Source: Isoetes taiwanensis (taxonomy: Eukaryota > Streptophyta > Lycopodiopsida > Isoetales > Isoetaceae). From it: a stretch of DNA of 64,000 nucleotides. The stretch lies in assembly GCA_021234155.1 (NCBI GenBank), contig JAJEKV010000249.1, forward strand, positions 1-64,000, given 5' to 3'. The notes below the pieces were generated by a model, which had not been told where the DNA came from, did no database searches, and was given only the letters and a program-made list of their open reading frames with translations. How positions within the stretch are numbered: position 1 is the stretch's first letter; the number at the start of each line of letters is the position of its first letter. Both the position numbers and the translations under genes were made by a program. Positions 34,655 through 45,850 of the stretch are shown here, piece after piece.

Positions 34655-35085
34655 GAGCCTTTTCGACTTCGCGAGTCGAGAAAAGGCAACCAAAGCTTAA
34701 AAACACACGGTTTTAGGGGTCAAAAGGCCTTTTCGACTTCGCGAGTCGAGAAAGGGTACTCAAAGCTTAAAAACGCAGGATTTAGGGGTCAGAAGGCCTT
34801 TCTCGACTCGCGAGTCGAGAAAGGCAGCTCAAAACGAAAAACGCAGGTTTTAGGGGTCAGAAGGCCTTTCTCGACTCGCGAGTCGAGAAAGGCAGCTCAA
34901 AGCGAAAAACACAGGTTTTAGGGGTCAGAAGGCCTTTCTCGACTCGCGAGTCGAGAAAGGCAGCTCAAAGCGAAAAACGCAGGTTTTAGGGGTCAGAAGG
35001 CCTTTCTCGACTCGCGAGTCGAGAAAGGCACCTCAAAACGAAAAACGCAGGTTTGAGGGCCTAGTCGAGAAAGGCAGCTCAGAGT
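34655..35085. repeat. Array of 68-bp units centred on a 28-bp palindrome (element copy 1)
   Basis: Six full units and one partial one. The GGCCTT starts are near 34726, 34795, 34863, 34931 and 34999, preceded by one at about 34657. Each unit contains CCTTTCTCGACTCG followed directly by its reverse complement, then a spacer with AACGCAGGTTTTAGGGGTCAG. The first two units have TTCGACTTCGCGAGTCGA variants. Confidence 0.9.
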
Positions 35086-37690
35086 AAAAAAAGGCAATTT
35101 CAAGGGCCAGAGATTATTTTTGCGAAGCATCATTTTATCTATCTATCCATCTAATTTTCCATCATAGTTTATTATTCTATCACACCATAGTTTATTGTTT
35201 TTCTCACGGCACATTAATATTTAGCACACATTAGTATTTAACAATTATTTTTATACTAGCACACATTAGGATTAGCACACATTAGGATTAGCATTGTTGT
35301 ATCTTATGTAAAACTAGCAGAAACTGCAAGAAATTGGCAGGGTAGCAATTGACCTTAGGGTGGTAAAAAATTAGCAGTTGGTGATGTAGTGTAAACTGGA
35401 CACTATTTTTGGAACACAAGCTATGGACCAAATGGGCATAGGTAACCACGAGGGTTGAAAGCAAAATAAGTTAGGACACATAGGCCTTTGAGACAAGGTA
35501 AGCACATTTTAATATCAAATTAACCTGCAGTTATGCACAGGTCAAATGTGAGAGTCAAATGGCTATAGCTTAGGTAAGACTTTTAGGAATTGCAGGAATT
35601 TGCAATGCATTAATAGACCTTGGGATGACAACATACTAATGGAGGTATGCGTAGAGCTAACTGGAGCATACTTTATGGTATAAGATTTGGAACACAGGAG
35701 CATTTTTAGGCGTGTAATGGGAAAATAAAACATCCTAAGACAATTGGGCCATTAGGAGAAGATAAGTACATTATATCACCTTTAGGACCAGCATTAATAG
35801 TAGATGGAGAAGTCAGCATGGGATGTAGTGCTTATAAGGTCTCGAAGCTGGAGCATGGTCAAAGAACAAAGGCTTTTGCAAAATAATACCATAGGGGTAC
35901 ATTTGACATTGGGGTGGCGATGTACCAATGGATACTCAAGGAGATTACACTGGACCCTTCTTCGAGGGGTAAGCAATGGAGCACAATGGCGTATTTCGGC
36001 AAGTATGGTAATGGTAACACAAGGTACGTCACTTTGACGATACTGGCTTGTTTGGGCACTACCGGATATGTAAAATGCACACCAAAAATAGTAGGGGGTG
36101 AGGTCACGGACCTAGGGCTTCATAGGTCTTAAAAGCTGTTGGGGGTGAATGGTTTAGTATGGCAATGGTCTCGTACCATTAAGGCGAAATGGGCTTTTTT
36201 TCTCGCCCATGGCTTAATTTTTCCCGCCCGTGCTTAACATTTAAAATTTGGTACAGAATTTTGGGTCAGATTTTTGGTACGCATCTTTGAGTCCAAGCAT
36301 GGGCGCCATAGCGTTTCTTGAAGAACGATCGTGTGCTTCTTTCAAAATAGTAAGCTTTCTTGGTGGCCACGTCTCGCATCCTCTGAAGCTCCAGAATTAG
36401 TCTTGAAGGATCTAGGCAATGCGAGAGATTCAACGCAGTTTGAGAAAGCGGTGGATTTAATGCGTAGTTTTCTTCCATTCAAACAGGGCAAATCAGACTG
36501 AATGCATCAGAAGCAGAGTTCAGACTTACACATTCTCTTAAACTTGTTCTTGAGATCAAACTTGTCGTTTGCGCCGCTAACATCGAAGAGGTAATCCGGA
36601 TATGACTTCTGCTCCCTTTGCTCCGCTTTCAAACCACTTCCGAAGTCAAGAAGCCAGCTTTACTATGGCGCCTCCAAGCTGTTAAATAGTTCTGGTTTTA
36701 TGAGGCAGAAGTGGGCGAGTTAGGGCCTACAAAATGGGGCGGCTCTGCTCATGCCGCTTGTGGTGCTGGAGTGGACTGAAAAGCCCACAGATAAAACATG
36801 AAGACCGATTTACGGCAGCAGAGCTTTTGTGTCGTTTCTTGCTATGAAAGGAAAAATGAAAACCACTCGGGAGATCTGGTGTTGTCCGCCATAGCCAGAG
36901 CTTTGTTCCCTGTTGACTCCGCGTGAAGAAGGCGATTTGAGGTGCGTTCTTGCTGTTTGCAGTTAACCTTGTTGCTTGATTTACCAAGTTATTACCTTGT
37001 TGGATGCTCTCAGCTATAGCTATGCCGCCTTCAACTCTCAACCTGAAAGCCGGAATGGTGGAACCATCTCTGCGATCAAGAAATTAAGAAGCAGAAATGT
37101 AAAAAATATATCGAAAACTTCCCTTTCCAAAAAGGTAATCATTTACAAAAGAATTCCTCTCAAAATCTTATGCTGGACTGGAATCTCTGCTCATTGCAGA
37201 TTTGTTTACTTACCAAGATGGGACCGGCGGAGCCATGGATGCAGCTGCAGCTACTTTGGCAAGTCGAGCTTCTTCTAAAGCAGCCGAGATCGATCTGCAA
37301 GAAAATCGTTTAAAATCATGTCGCCTTTCCATTTTTCTGCCTTGTTCTACCTTGTGTTCTGCCTTGTGTTCTACCACATCCGCTTCTACCTTGTGTTCTG
37401 CCCTGACGGTATTATCAAAGGATAGGCGGTCCATGTAAATGATACGCCCCTCAAATGCCCCTGGAACATTTAAAATCAGAGGATAGGCGGTCCATGTAAA
37501 TGATACGCCCCTCAAATGCCCCTGGTTTAAAAACGTATTGTTTTAAGAATCCTGCCCATTCTCGCCTCGTGAGGCGAGAAAAAACTTCCTTTGTTTAATT
37601 ATTTATTGTTTAATTAATTAATCAATTAATTATATTATTAAGTGATTTAATTATATTATTTAATTAATTATATTTATTAATTGTCGAATG
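35086..37690. other. Interior of TIR element copy 1, no recognised gene
   Basis: 35160-35290 repeats TTAGCACACATTAG/TATTTA. 37340-37400 repeats TACCTTGTGTTCTGCC. A 45-bp block starting GGATAGGCGGTCCATG occurs twice, 61 bp apart (about 37420-37525). A palindrome TTCTCGCCTCGTGAGGCGAG lies at about 37559, and 37590-37680 is almost pure A/T. The middle is unlike that of copy 2 (61.8-63.6 kb), so the two copies share ends but carry different interiors. Confidence 0.5.
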
Positions 37691-37694
37691 GTTG

Positions 37695-38100
37695 TTTAGC
37701 CATAAACCCCTCCTCCCTCCCTTCTTTTGTCATGTTCCCCCTTTTGCCCCTCCCCATATCCCAGCCCTTTGCCTCTTTGCTCTCCCCCTTTGCCCCTCCT
37801 CCTCTTCCCCATGTCCTGCCCCTCCCCTCCCCTCCCCTTTGCCCTTATCCCCTCCCTCCCTTCCCCCCTTCCCTCCCAATTTGCTCGACCCCTCCCCTTT
37901 GCCCTTTTGACTTCCTCGTGCTCCTTTGCCTTTCCCCTCCCTCCCTACTTCCTGTCTCCCCTTCCTTCCTACTCTTCTTTCTCCACCTTCTCAACCCCCT
38001 TTTCGAACTTCCTCCCTCCCCCCCTTCTTCTAACTTATCCCCTTCCATTACTTCTCTCTTCTTCTCCCCAACTTCTCCCTTCCCTTCCCTCCCCGATCTA
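37695..38100. repeat. ~400-bp polypyrimidine tract
   Basis: Almost pure C/T on the plus strand, dominated by CCCCTCC, CTTTGCCC and CCCTTCC. The long proline/serine ORFs across it are composition artefacts. The same type of tract reappears in element copy 2 at 63880-64000. Confidence 0.9.
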
Positions 38101-38691
38101 ACAACGATTCAATGTAAAAAACTTTGTCCCATTTTCAGTCTGAGTCCCAAAATTCGAGATTTGTCCCACTTTAATTAAATACGACTTATTCACTTGTCTC
38201 AGAATTTAAAGTTGCTATTTCTTACAAAAAATCTTCATAACAAAAGAGGAAGGACCAGATCTCAAAAAAGAGGTTTATGCACCTAGTTTGCAGAGCCATC
38301 AGAAAGTATTCCAATTGACAAAACTTGAAAAGACACTCTGTTCATATACTGGCAAAAAGTAGCTCTCGGGTTGTGATATTGACCCAAAATTGACCCAGTC
38401 ATTATGATCAAATGCTCATAGTTACCCTAAGGATTTCTCAGCAGGCTTTCATAGACAAATCAAGCACCCTATCTAGTGTCCAATAGAATTGATTGCATGG
38501 AGAAAAGCCCAAGGAACCATATAAGAAAAGTGTTTTGCTGTGACAGACTTTTTTCTGTTTAGGGAAACTAAACTATCTTGGTTGTTTGAGCAATTTTACT
38601 ACAGTATTCTCTCACAGAGTGGTTGCCTATAGCAACCTGGAGGTTCTACACCATTGAGGTTGAGGGGTTGCCAGGAATATCCTCAATATTT

Positions 38692-38708
38692 TGGAGGTCC
38701 TACCGGGA
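38692..38708 (+). promoter_or_regulatory. Primer-binding site, tRNA-Gln
   Basis: TGGAGGTCCTACCGGGA, starting three bases after the 5' LTR, is complementary over 17 bases to the 3' end of plant tRNA-Gln (from my knowledge of that tRNA: ...CCCGGTAGGACCTCCA). Confidence 0.75.
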
Positions 38709-38730
38709 TCCCACCTGGATCTTTGGGAAC

Positions 38731-39594
38731 ATGGCTTCTAGGAAAAGCAATGAGGTGTCTGACCAAATTCACATTGAAGCACCAGAGAACACTGGTGTTC
38801 CTGCCACAAATGTCACCAATCAAGGTAATGCATGTATACAATATTTTGAGCTCAATATGCCAACTCCTCCCCCTACATTTGATCCAAGCATCAATGCTAA
38901 TAATTTTTTGAGAAGCTATGAGGAATACTACCAAGAATATGGACATAAGAAAGGTACTAAGTTTTCAGAATTCAAGAAGTGCTTCAAGAATGAAGAAGTG
39001 AGAGCATGGTTGGAGTACACTATCAGCACAGGTGTCAACACTTGGGAGGAGATTGAAAAACACTTCATTGAAAGGTTTGGTAAGACAACTGAACCACAAG
39101 ATTTGGTCTTTGAATTACAGACTTTTCAGATTAAGCATGGTGAAACTGTGCACCAATATGTTGAGAGATTTCATACTTATCTAATTAAGTGTCAAGCAAA
39201 TCAGGTACCAAATCATACCCTACACCTTGTGGCATGTTTCATAAGGGGCTTAAGTAGCAGACCAAGGGTATACAGAAAAATGTATAAGTTGCAGAAGCAA
39301 GCAGGCTTTGATACCATACATAAAGCTTTTACCAAAGCTATTGAGATTGCTAACATGTTTTCCTATCTTCCTGATGACATGCACTCATCTAACGACCCTT
39401 TTTTTCCAGATTATGAACTAGAGTATATGAGCCCAAGTCCAATACCAGTCTATGCATTGCAAAAGGAAAAGAAGAAGGCTAGAGCAGAAGATACAGCAGA
39501 TCCTACCTCTGATGTCAGGGCAGAGATCACTAAAGTTTCAGAAGCCTTGCTTGAGGTCACCAAGCAATTACAAGAGATGAAAGCATCGACCTGA
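38731..39594 (+). pseudogene. Retrotransposon Gag (block A plus start of B1), frameshifted before the zinc knuckles
   Basis: Encodes the capsid-type structural protein. The ATG at 38731 (MASRKSNEVSDQIHIE) follows the primer site closely. Residues about 50-220 match the Retrotrans_gag pattern, with AWLEYTISTGVNTWEEIEKH and RFGKTTEP, then ETVHQYVERFHTYLIKC. The frame ends at KAST because two bases are missing near 39590 relative to the second copy at 52873. The zinc-knuckle region follows in another frame (39600-39835) and includes CPKCGKRGHYGKEC, then hits a TAA near 39833 that is absent from the second copy. Confidence 0.75.
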
Positions 39595-39835
39595 GAGAAA
39601 AACCTATGCTCCATGTGTGCACTGCCTAAGGGATACACACTCATCAGACTTTTGCTGGTACAGACCATGCCCAAAGTGTGGAAAAAGAGGTCATTATGGC
39701 AAAGAGTGTCCAGTCTGTCACTTCTGTAAATCTGTTGGCCATTATGAGGAAAAGTGTAGTGTCAAAGAATATTTTGCAAGACAAGAGGCGACCAAAAGTG
39801 CTGAGCCAAGTGCACCTAGCAGACTGGCCATATAA

Positions 39836-40609
39836 ACCTCTCCTGCAGTTAGGTTTGCTACTGACATTAGTACTTCAATCAGGTTTATGCAGGAAGATCA
39901 AGAAGAGGAGATTATGGCTGTGCATACAAGAGCTATGAAAAATAAGGAAGCTGCATCAATCAGCAGAGGAGCTGAGGTAATCAAAGAGAAACTGACCGAG
40001 GAAAATCAGGTTGTACCCCTTCCTCCTAATCAAAAGTTTACTAAGAAAGAGAAAGAAAGTGATGACTTTGAATGTCTGATGAAAAATGCTAAAGTGAGTG
40101 TAGACTTGTTGACTTTACTAAAAATTGCTCCATCCTATAGAAACAAAATTATGGATTTGACAAAAGAAGATCAAGTCAATCTTTCTCAAGAGGAGCAGAT
40201 AGCCTTTGCAAATCATATTAGTGAGCAAATGCTTGTGCAGAATGAATATGATCCTGGTGCCTTTACATGTGAAGCTATGTTGGGAAAAAATATGCTTTCT
40301 AAAGTACTTCTTGATGGGGGCTCTCCACTTAATGTTATGCCCCACCATATAATGAAGTCTTGTGGCTTGGAAGTTGACAAGAAGGCACCTATGGTGCTAA
40401 AATCTTTTTTTAACTCTAGGATCAATCCAATTGGTGTGCTTAGCAACATTCCAATTGATGTGGGAGGAATAAAAGTTGCTGCAAGCTTTGTGGTAGTTGC
40501 ATTTGAAGGAGCTGATGAAAAAACTGACATCTATGATCTGTTATTGGGTAGAAGATGGCTATCTACTATTGATGCTAGACCAATTTGGTCAAAGGGACAC
40601 TATATCTGA
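39836..40609 (+). pseudogene. Protease region of B1, frameshifted
   Basis: Aspartic protease of the retrotransposon: the frame 39887-40609 contains KVLLDGGSPLNVMPHHIM, where LLDGGS is the D-(T/S/G)-G active-site motif in a form typical of Tat-like elements. It ends early because GAGTG, present in the second copy at about 54207, is missing near 40596. Confidence 0.7.
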
Positions 40610-41267
40610 TGGCAAGAAAACTGTTACACTGCTCAATAAGCTTGGTGAATTTGAGTCATTGAACTTCATTGAGGAAGATTTATTGGTTACTAACCCATGT
40701 GGTGAATATGAGTTTGCAATAGCTACAACAGATATTGAGTCCAAGCCAACTAAGGAAAGTATTACTCCAGGTGTAAAAGGTTTTGCCTTTCTATGGTTTG
40801 ATGGAGGTGTTTCAAAAAAGTTGAGCATTGCATCTTCTGCTGCCATTATCAAAGATCATGACTGTAAGTTGCTTGCAAAAGTTGGCAGGATCTATCCCAA
40901 CACTACTTCAAACATGGCAGAGTATAAGGCTATGATAGCTGGATTACAAGAGGCCAAACACTTGGGAATAACTAACATTGTGATATTTGGAGATTCTCAA
41001 TTGGTGTGCAGGAAAATATTAGGGGAATATCAAGCCAAACATGAAGACATGATGGCCCTCAGAGATGAAGCTTTGAAGGAACTAGCAAGCTTTGAGAGTT
41101 GGGAGCTAAACCATATTTCCAGAGATCTTAATGAAGAGACTGATGCGCTGTGTAAAAGTGTTTTGCTCGAGCATCTAGCAGAGGGAGCTGTCAAGGAAGA
41201 GGAACTGGAAGAAGAAGACTTGAGGCAGCTACACCCTATACTAGTCATCAATAGAGTTGAAGATTGA
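40595..41267 (+). pseudogene. RNase H upstream of RT, B1 copy
   Basis: Continues in the frame 40497-41267. It contains LWFDGGVSKKLS, NMAEYKAMIAGL, IVIFGDSQLVCRK and NEETDALCKSV, supplying the four acids D-E-D-D of RNase H. Described further at the second copy. Here it is separated from the protease frame by the 5-bp deletion. Confidence 0.75.
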
Positions 41268-42971
41268 GAAAAATGGTAAGGAAAGAACTTTGTTTGTAGG
41301 AGACTTGTTTAAAGAGGAAAATAGAAGTAAGGTTACTCAAATGTTTGATGATTGGAAAGATGTGTTTGCTTGGGACTACAATGAACTTGTAGGAGTGGAT
41401 AGGAATGTGTGTGAATTTGAAATTAAAGTTAAAAAAGATGTGAGACCTGTTGTGCAAAAGCTAAGAAGAATTAATGTTGCCTTGTTAGACCTGATCAAGG
41501 AAGAGTTGTGCAAGATGGAGAATGCAGGGGTCATAAGTGAGATAGTGAATCCAGAGTGGTTGTCATGCATAGTTCCTGTGGAAAAGAAAAATAAAACCAT
41601 AAGAATCTGTATTGACTATAGGGATTTAAACAAAACCACTATCAAGGATTGTTATCCTTTACCCTTCTTGGAGCAAGTTTTACATGCTGTTGCAGGGAAG
41701 GAAATCTATTCATTCTTGGATGGATTTTCAGGCTTCAATCAAATCAGCATAAAAGAGGAAGATCAAGCAAAAACAGCTTTCATCACTCCTTGGGGTACCT
41801 ATGCAATGAAGAGGATGCCATTTGGTTTGATGAATGCCTCAGCTACATTCCAAAGGGCTATGGATACCATATTCAAAGACATGCCCCCAGATCAGTTCAG
41901 AGTATTTCTGGATGATCTGTGCTTAGGTACATTGCTAAATGATCATTTTGCTTATCTCACTAAGGTTTTCTCTCTGTGCAGAAAAGGAGGAGTAAGTCTT
42001 AATCCAAAGAAGTGTCTATTCATGTGCTCAAAAGGAGACCTGATAGGGCACGAAGTCTCAACACAAGGGATACAAGTTGCAGAGAGTAAGGTGGATGCTT
42101 TGAAGAAACTCACACCACCCAAAACTATCAAACAGGTAAAAAGTTTTTTAGGTATGACAAGCTTTCTGAGGATGTACATACCACACTTTTCTCACACCAC
42201 AAGTCCTATCTCAAATCTGACCAAAATAGGAAAGCTCTCCAAACATGAGAGCAAGCATATCCAGTCCAATGGATCGAGAACACCAAAGATGCCTTTGAAA
42301 AAAAAATCATTCAAGCCATATCTGAATCTACTCTACTGAAACCACCTGATCCCAAGAAACCATTCCAAGCTTACATAAGTGTTACCAATAGGGCTATAGG
42401 AGCAGTTTTGCTTCAGGATGAAATGATAATAACATTTGCAAGCAAAGTATGGTCTGACACAGAGTTGAGATATTCCAGACTTGAAAAGAGTGCAGCAGCT
42501 CTGATATTTTTGATTGATAGGCAAGGTCATGTTTTCCAGAATAGCAAGTTGGTTGTCTCTATGAAACAAAATCCCATGGCTCTTCTTTTTGCAAAAAAAT
42601 AAACTAAAGCCAAAATATGTATATGGGCATGCAGAGTACAAGCATATGATATCACCATTAAAGTGGTAAGTCTGGTCAATGACCCGAGTGCCTATTTACC
42701 TAACATATTTTTTGAACATGAAGACCAGGAAGGAATAGAAGACTCAGAGGCTGATAATAACTGTAGCCTAGTCATGAGCAGCACTGAAGAGCAGGATTGG
42801 CAAGGGGACATCAGGAAATACTTGGAGACCAAAGAAGTGCCAGCAGACATGAACTCCAGCCAACTGAGGAGATTCAAAGAAAAATGTGGTAAATTTAGGC
42901 GAATAGATGATGTGTTGTGCAGGGTTAACAAAGAGGGAGTGCTGATGAGATGCGTGGATAAGGAAGAAGCC
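41257..42971 (+). pseudogene. RT and degenerate RNase H of B1, cut off by segment X
   Basis: RT blocks IRICIDYRDLNKTTI, SFLDGFSGFNQISI, MPFGLMNASATFQ and the catalytic FRVFLDDL are intact. Near 42260-42305 the sequence is altered relative to the second copy (SNGSRTPKMPL in place of the usual RNase H entry), shifting the frame. The remainder is readable to KEEA at 42971, where the element is interrupted. Confidence 0.75.
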
Positions 42972-44149
42972 CCCAAAAAATAGTTGTTATTAGTTTTCTA
43001 CAATAGTTTTTATATTAAACCATCGTAATAAATTAATATCACTAAGTGGGTTAATATGTTGAATAACTACTACTAGTTACACAGTGTGGTTCTTGTGTAC
43101 GTTTTATTTTGCTAGTTTATTATCATAGTTTACCATCATGGTTCTTTATTATAGTTTGTTTATTTGGTTTATTGCCAAGTTTTAGGTATGGGGAGCCATA
43201 AACCACTAGTAGTTTTAGCTTTCACTTGTTTGTGCAACATAGAGTGGTTTCGTTATGAAGTCGTCTACTGTTTTTCATATGAACCATACAAGAAAATGCT
43301 AAGACTTATTATTACAAATACTAGCTAACAACTAGCGGTTTTGTCATCAAAATGGTAAAGGCTCGTGCCTTAAACTGTATGGAGACAAAAACAATGGTGT
43401 TTTGGACAATGCACTTGGTATTGGTTTATTGTGATATTGTAGGACATACTCAACTTGAAAATTATTAATGCTTTGTGAGATCAATTGATATTGGTTTCTA
43501 CAACATATTAATAAATGTTCATTGAACGCCCCATTCTTATTGTAGAGTAGAAAGACTCTCAATTCTCTATTAGGGAAGTCAGGATATTGTTCATAAAGTA
43601 ATGTGGAATTTAACAAACTATCCTTAACAGTCTACGCATATACAAATGAAGATCTAGGGATTTGAACCCTCGTATTTCCAATTCTTCATAGCGCTAGCAT
43701 TTCTTACAGATAACATTTTCAAAGTTTACCATTGGATGGAGATAATGACTAAACAAACCTTTCTTGGATGGCTTTTCAAGCAGAATAACTTCCAACTAAA
43801 ATTTTGACTTATTGCTGAACAAAGTAAGGCAGCAGTTGCTGTAGGCAAATCTTTTGGTAAGCCCAACCTTCTTAGCACTTATTAAGAGATCACATCTTGC
43901 AATCTTGTTGTCTGAAGACAACCACCATGCATTCATGAAGCATTTTGCATGCCATCTTGGTTAAACACTGTTGCAAAACATAGATTCAGCCTTAATTAAA
44001 CAGGTCATCTTATTGACACATTTCTAGGCAAGAACAAGGCCCCTGCTATCATAGTCCACAAATGCTTTACCGTACACATAGTGAATCATGATTGTATTTA
44101 GAAACGAATCATGACATTATAAACTTGCCCTTACCCTTAGGGAATATCT

Positions 44150-44993
44150 CCTACAAGCATCGGATCTCCATCCTTGTCTCATACATTCGAACATAATTAG
44201 AGCCATAAGCAAAGTTCAGCTTTTCTATTTCATTTGTTGCCCTATAAAAAGACATAAGAAAGACGTTATAGTCATAGTGTCACCAAAATACTTATCAGAA
44301 CGAGTTGAACATCGAGTTGAGCACGCCATCTATGGAACATCTCTTCCAGCCTTCCATGAGGTTATTCTGAACTTTCGAGTTCGCCTAACAGCTCCATCAA
44401 CATACACTTTGACAAAGAAAAAATTGATTGGGAAGAGCAGTTGATGCAGCTGTAGAACTCCAGTCCAGAATTCCGCTGCATGCATTGCGCTTCATGCATT
44501 TTTGAAGGACTTTTTACTGGCCATCCCACTGGTGCTGTGCTGCAAAGACATACAAAATTATTTTAACTTCTAATAAAAAATAAGGAACAACTGAGAAACC
44601 ATTCTATGCAAGAAATGCAACAGAACACATCATGACTAACATCAGTTTAGATATGATCATACATTTTCTTTACACTACAGATTCCAGGATTGTGTATAAA
44701 GACATCAAAAGTTTTAGCATCGAAATAAGCATCATGAGAAACTGCGATTTCACAGAGTTCTTTATTCTATTTTTCATAATGGCAGAATAACAAAAGGCAT
44801 ACCTAAGAGGAGTTTACAGACATTTCTCACGTTTATAATCAGGCTGTGGGAGTTTTGATTGAGCTTCATGGTGTTTGAAGCTATACTCGAAACCTCGCTC
44901 TGCTCCTGCATGTGCCCCAAAGACGAGCAATTTTAATTCAGGCATTCCAACCAGATGCACATACCGGTGGTCGATGAGGATCCGCCATTGCAT
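44150..44993 (-). CDS. Candidate exon(s) of an unrecognised gene within segment X
   Basis: A 59-codon minus-strand frame runs from ATG 44993 to TAA 44814: MQWRILIDHRYVHLVGMPEL, later LLVFGAHAGAERGFEYSF. It is preceded by a leader with CTAGGGTTAGG, a telo-box-like sequence common in plant promoters. Further along the same strand (about 44425-44340) an open stretch reads FVKVYVDGAVRRTRKFRITS. These may be exons of a captured host gene, but splice junctions and family are unknown. Confidence 0.3.
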
Positions 44994-45294
44994 CGAGATT
45001 GTCCACGCCGAACTCCGGCGCCTAAAACCTAACCTAACCCTAGAATCTTGTCTTTAGCATTGCCGCATTTTTTTCCCACGTTTTTTTTTTTCCTTCATTT
45101 TTTGAAAGAATTATGTTTTTTTCTGAACATTATAATTGTTTTAGGAGGATGATATTGGGATATTCTCCTTATGCTTCCTTAAAAGTACCACATCAAAAAT
45201 GATGCCCACATCCTCCTTAAAATACCCCCTTTTGGAAATGGGGGATTGACGAGCAAAGGATAATTTTTTGAGGAGAAGAGGATTTTAGTTCTAT

Positions 45295-45850
45295 GTTAGG
45301 GGTACTGAGGGTGTAATAGGGGGATTGCAATTTATAACATGGGGATTTTCTATAAAAAATGAAGAATGGAGGATGAGGAGAAATAGGGTAGTCAGGGGTA
45401 CTAGGGGTAATGATGGAGTAATAAGGGGATTACAATTTAGAACATGGGGATTCCTTAAAAAAAATGAAGAATGGGGGATGAGGAGAAATAGGGTAGTTAG
45501 GGTTAGTAGGGGTAATGAGGGAGTAATGGGGGATTGCAATTTTAGAATATGGGGATTTTCTGTAAGAGATGAAGAATGGGGGATGCGGAGAAATGGGGTA
45601 GTCAGGGCTACTAGGGGTAATGAAGGAGTAATAGGAGGATTGCAATTTAGAATATGGGGATTTCTATTAAAAAAATAAAGAATGGGGGATGACGAGAAAT
45701 GGGGTAGCCAGGGTTAGTAGGGGTAATGAGGGAGCAATGGAGGATTGCAATTTAGAATGGAGGATAAGATTAGTAAGGGTAATGAGGGCCTAATGGGGGA
45801 ATTGCAATTTAGAATGGGGGATGAGGAGAATGGGGATGAGGAGAAATGGG
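45295..45850. repeat. Tandem array, ~105-bp unit, left subterminal
   Basis: Four to five diverged units recur at about 45319, 45426, 45528 and 45632. Each has GGGGGATTGCAATTTAGAA, a GGGGATT, then GAAGAATGGGGGATG and GGGGTAATGANGGAGTAA. Confidence 0.8.

Larger units (their letters stand above)
33911..38187. mobile_element. 4.3-kb TIR element, copy 1, in the 5' LTR
   Basis: The left end AAGTCGTATTTAATTAAAGT is the reverse complement of the right end, for about 25 bp including GTGG(G/C)AC. ATTC is duplicated on both sides (33907-33910 and 38188-38191). The 3' LTR shows the uninterrupted site CCATTCACTTGTCTC near 59855, which proves insertion. No transposase is recognisable, so it is non-autonomous. 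A relative starts at 60372. The TIR sequence and 4-bp duplication do not match a superfamily I can name. Confidence 0.85.
31767..38688 (+). repeat. 5' LTR (contains two nested elements)
   Basis: Starts with the inverted motif TGCTGCCATGATTTGGCAGC. It aligns with the 3' LTR in segments: 31767-31814, 32050-32526, 33036-33910 and 38188-38688. The left LTR has about 235 bp (31815-32049) and about 50 bp (near 33376-33424) absent from the right one, which look like deletions in the right LTR at short direct repeats. By eye about two dozen substitutions separate the LTRs over about 1.8 kb. Confidence 0.8.
39578..42971 (+). repeat. Direct repeat B, first copy (3394 bp)
   Basis: From TGAAAGCATCGA to GAAGAAGCC it matches 52862-56583. 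Differences are about twenty substitutions or small changes by eye, a 2-bp and a 5-bp deletion here, a scrambled short stretch near 42260-42305, and the 323-bp MITE insertion in the second copy. Confidence 0.9.

Noticed and set aside
34637-34921. 94-codon repetitive ORF over the palindrome array
   Set aside because: The unit is 68 bp, not a multiple of three, so the frame drifts between units; it is a by-product of the repeats.
34655-35085. CRISPR-like array
   Set aside because: Units are contiguous near-identical repeats without unique spacers, in a eukaryotic transposon context.
37681-38178. Long proline/serine-rich ORFs in three plus-strand frames
   Set aside because: They come from the polypyrimidine tract, are open in all frames, and have no domain.
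43621-43690. tRNA-like stretch (GGGATTTGAACCCTC)
   Set aside because: It resembles a T-arm by a few bases, but no acceptor stem or anticodon arm could be built around it.
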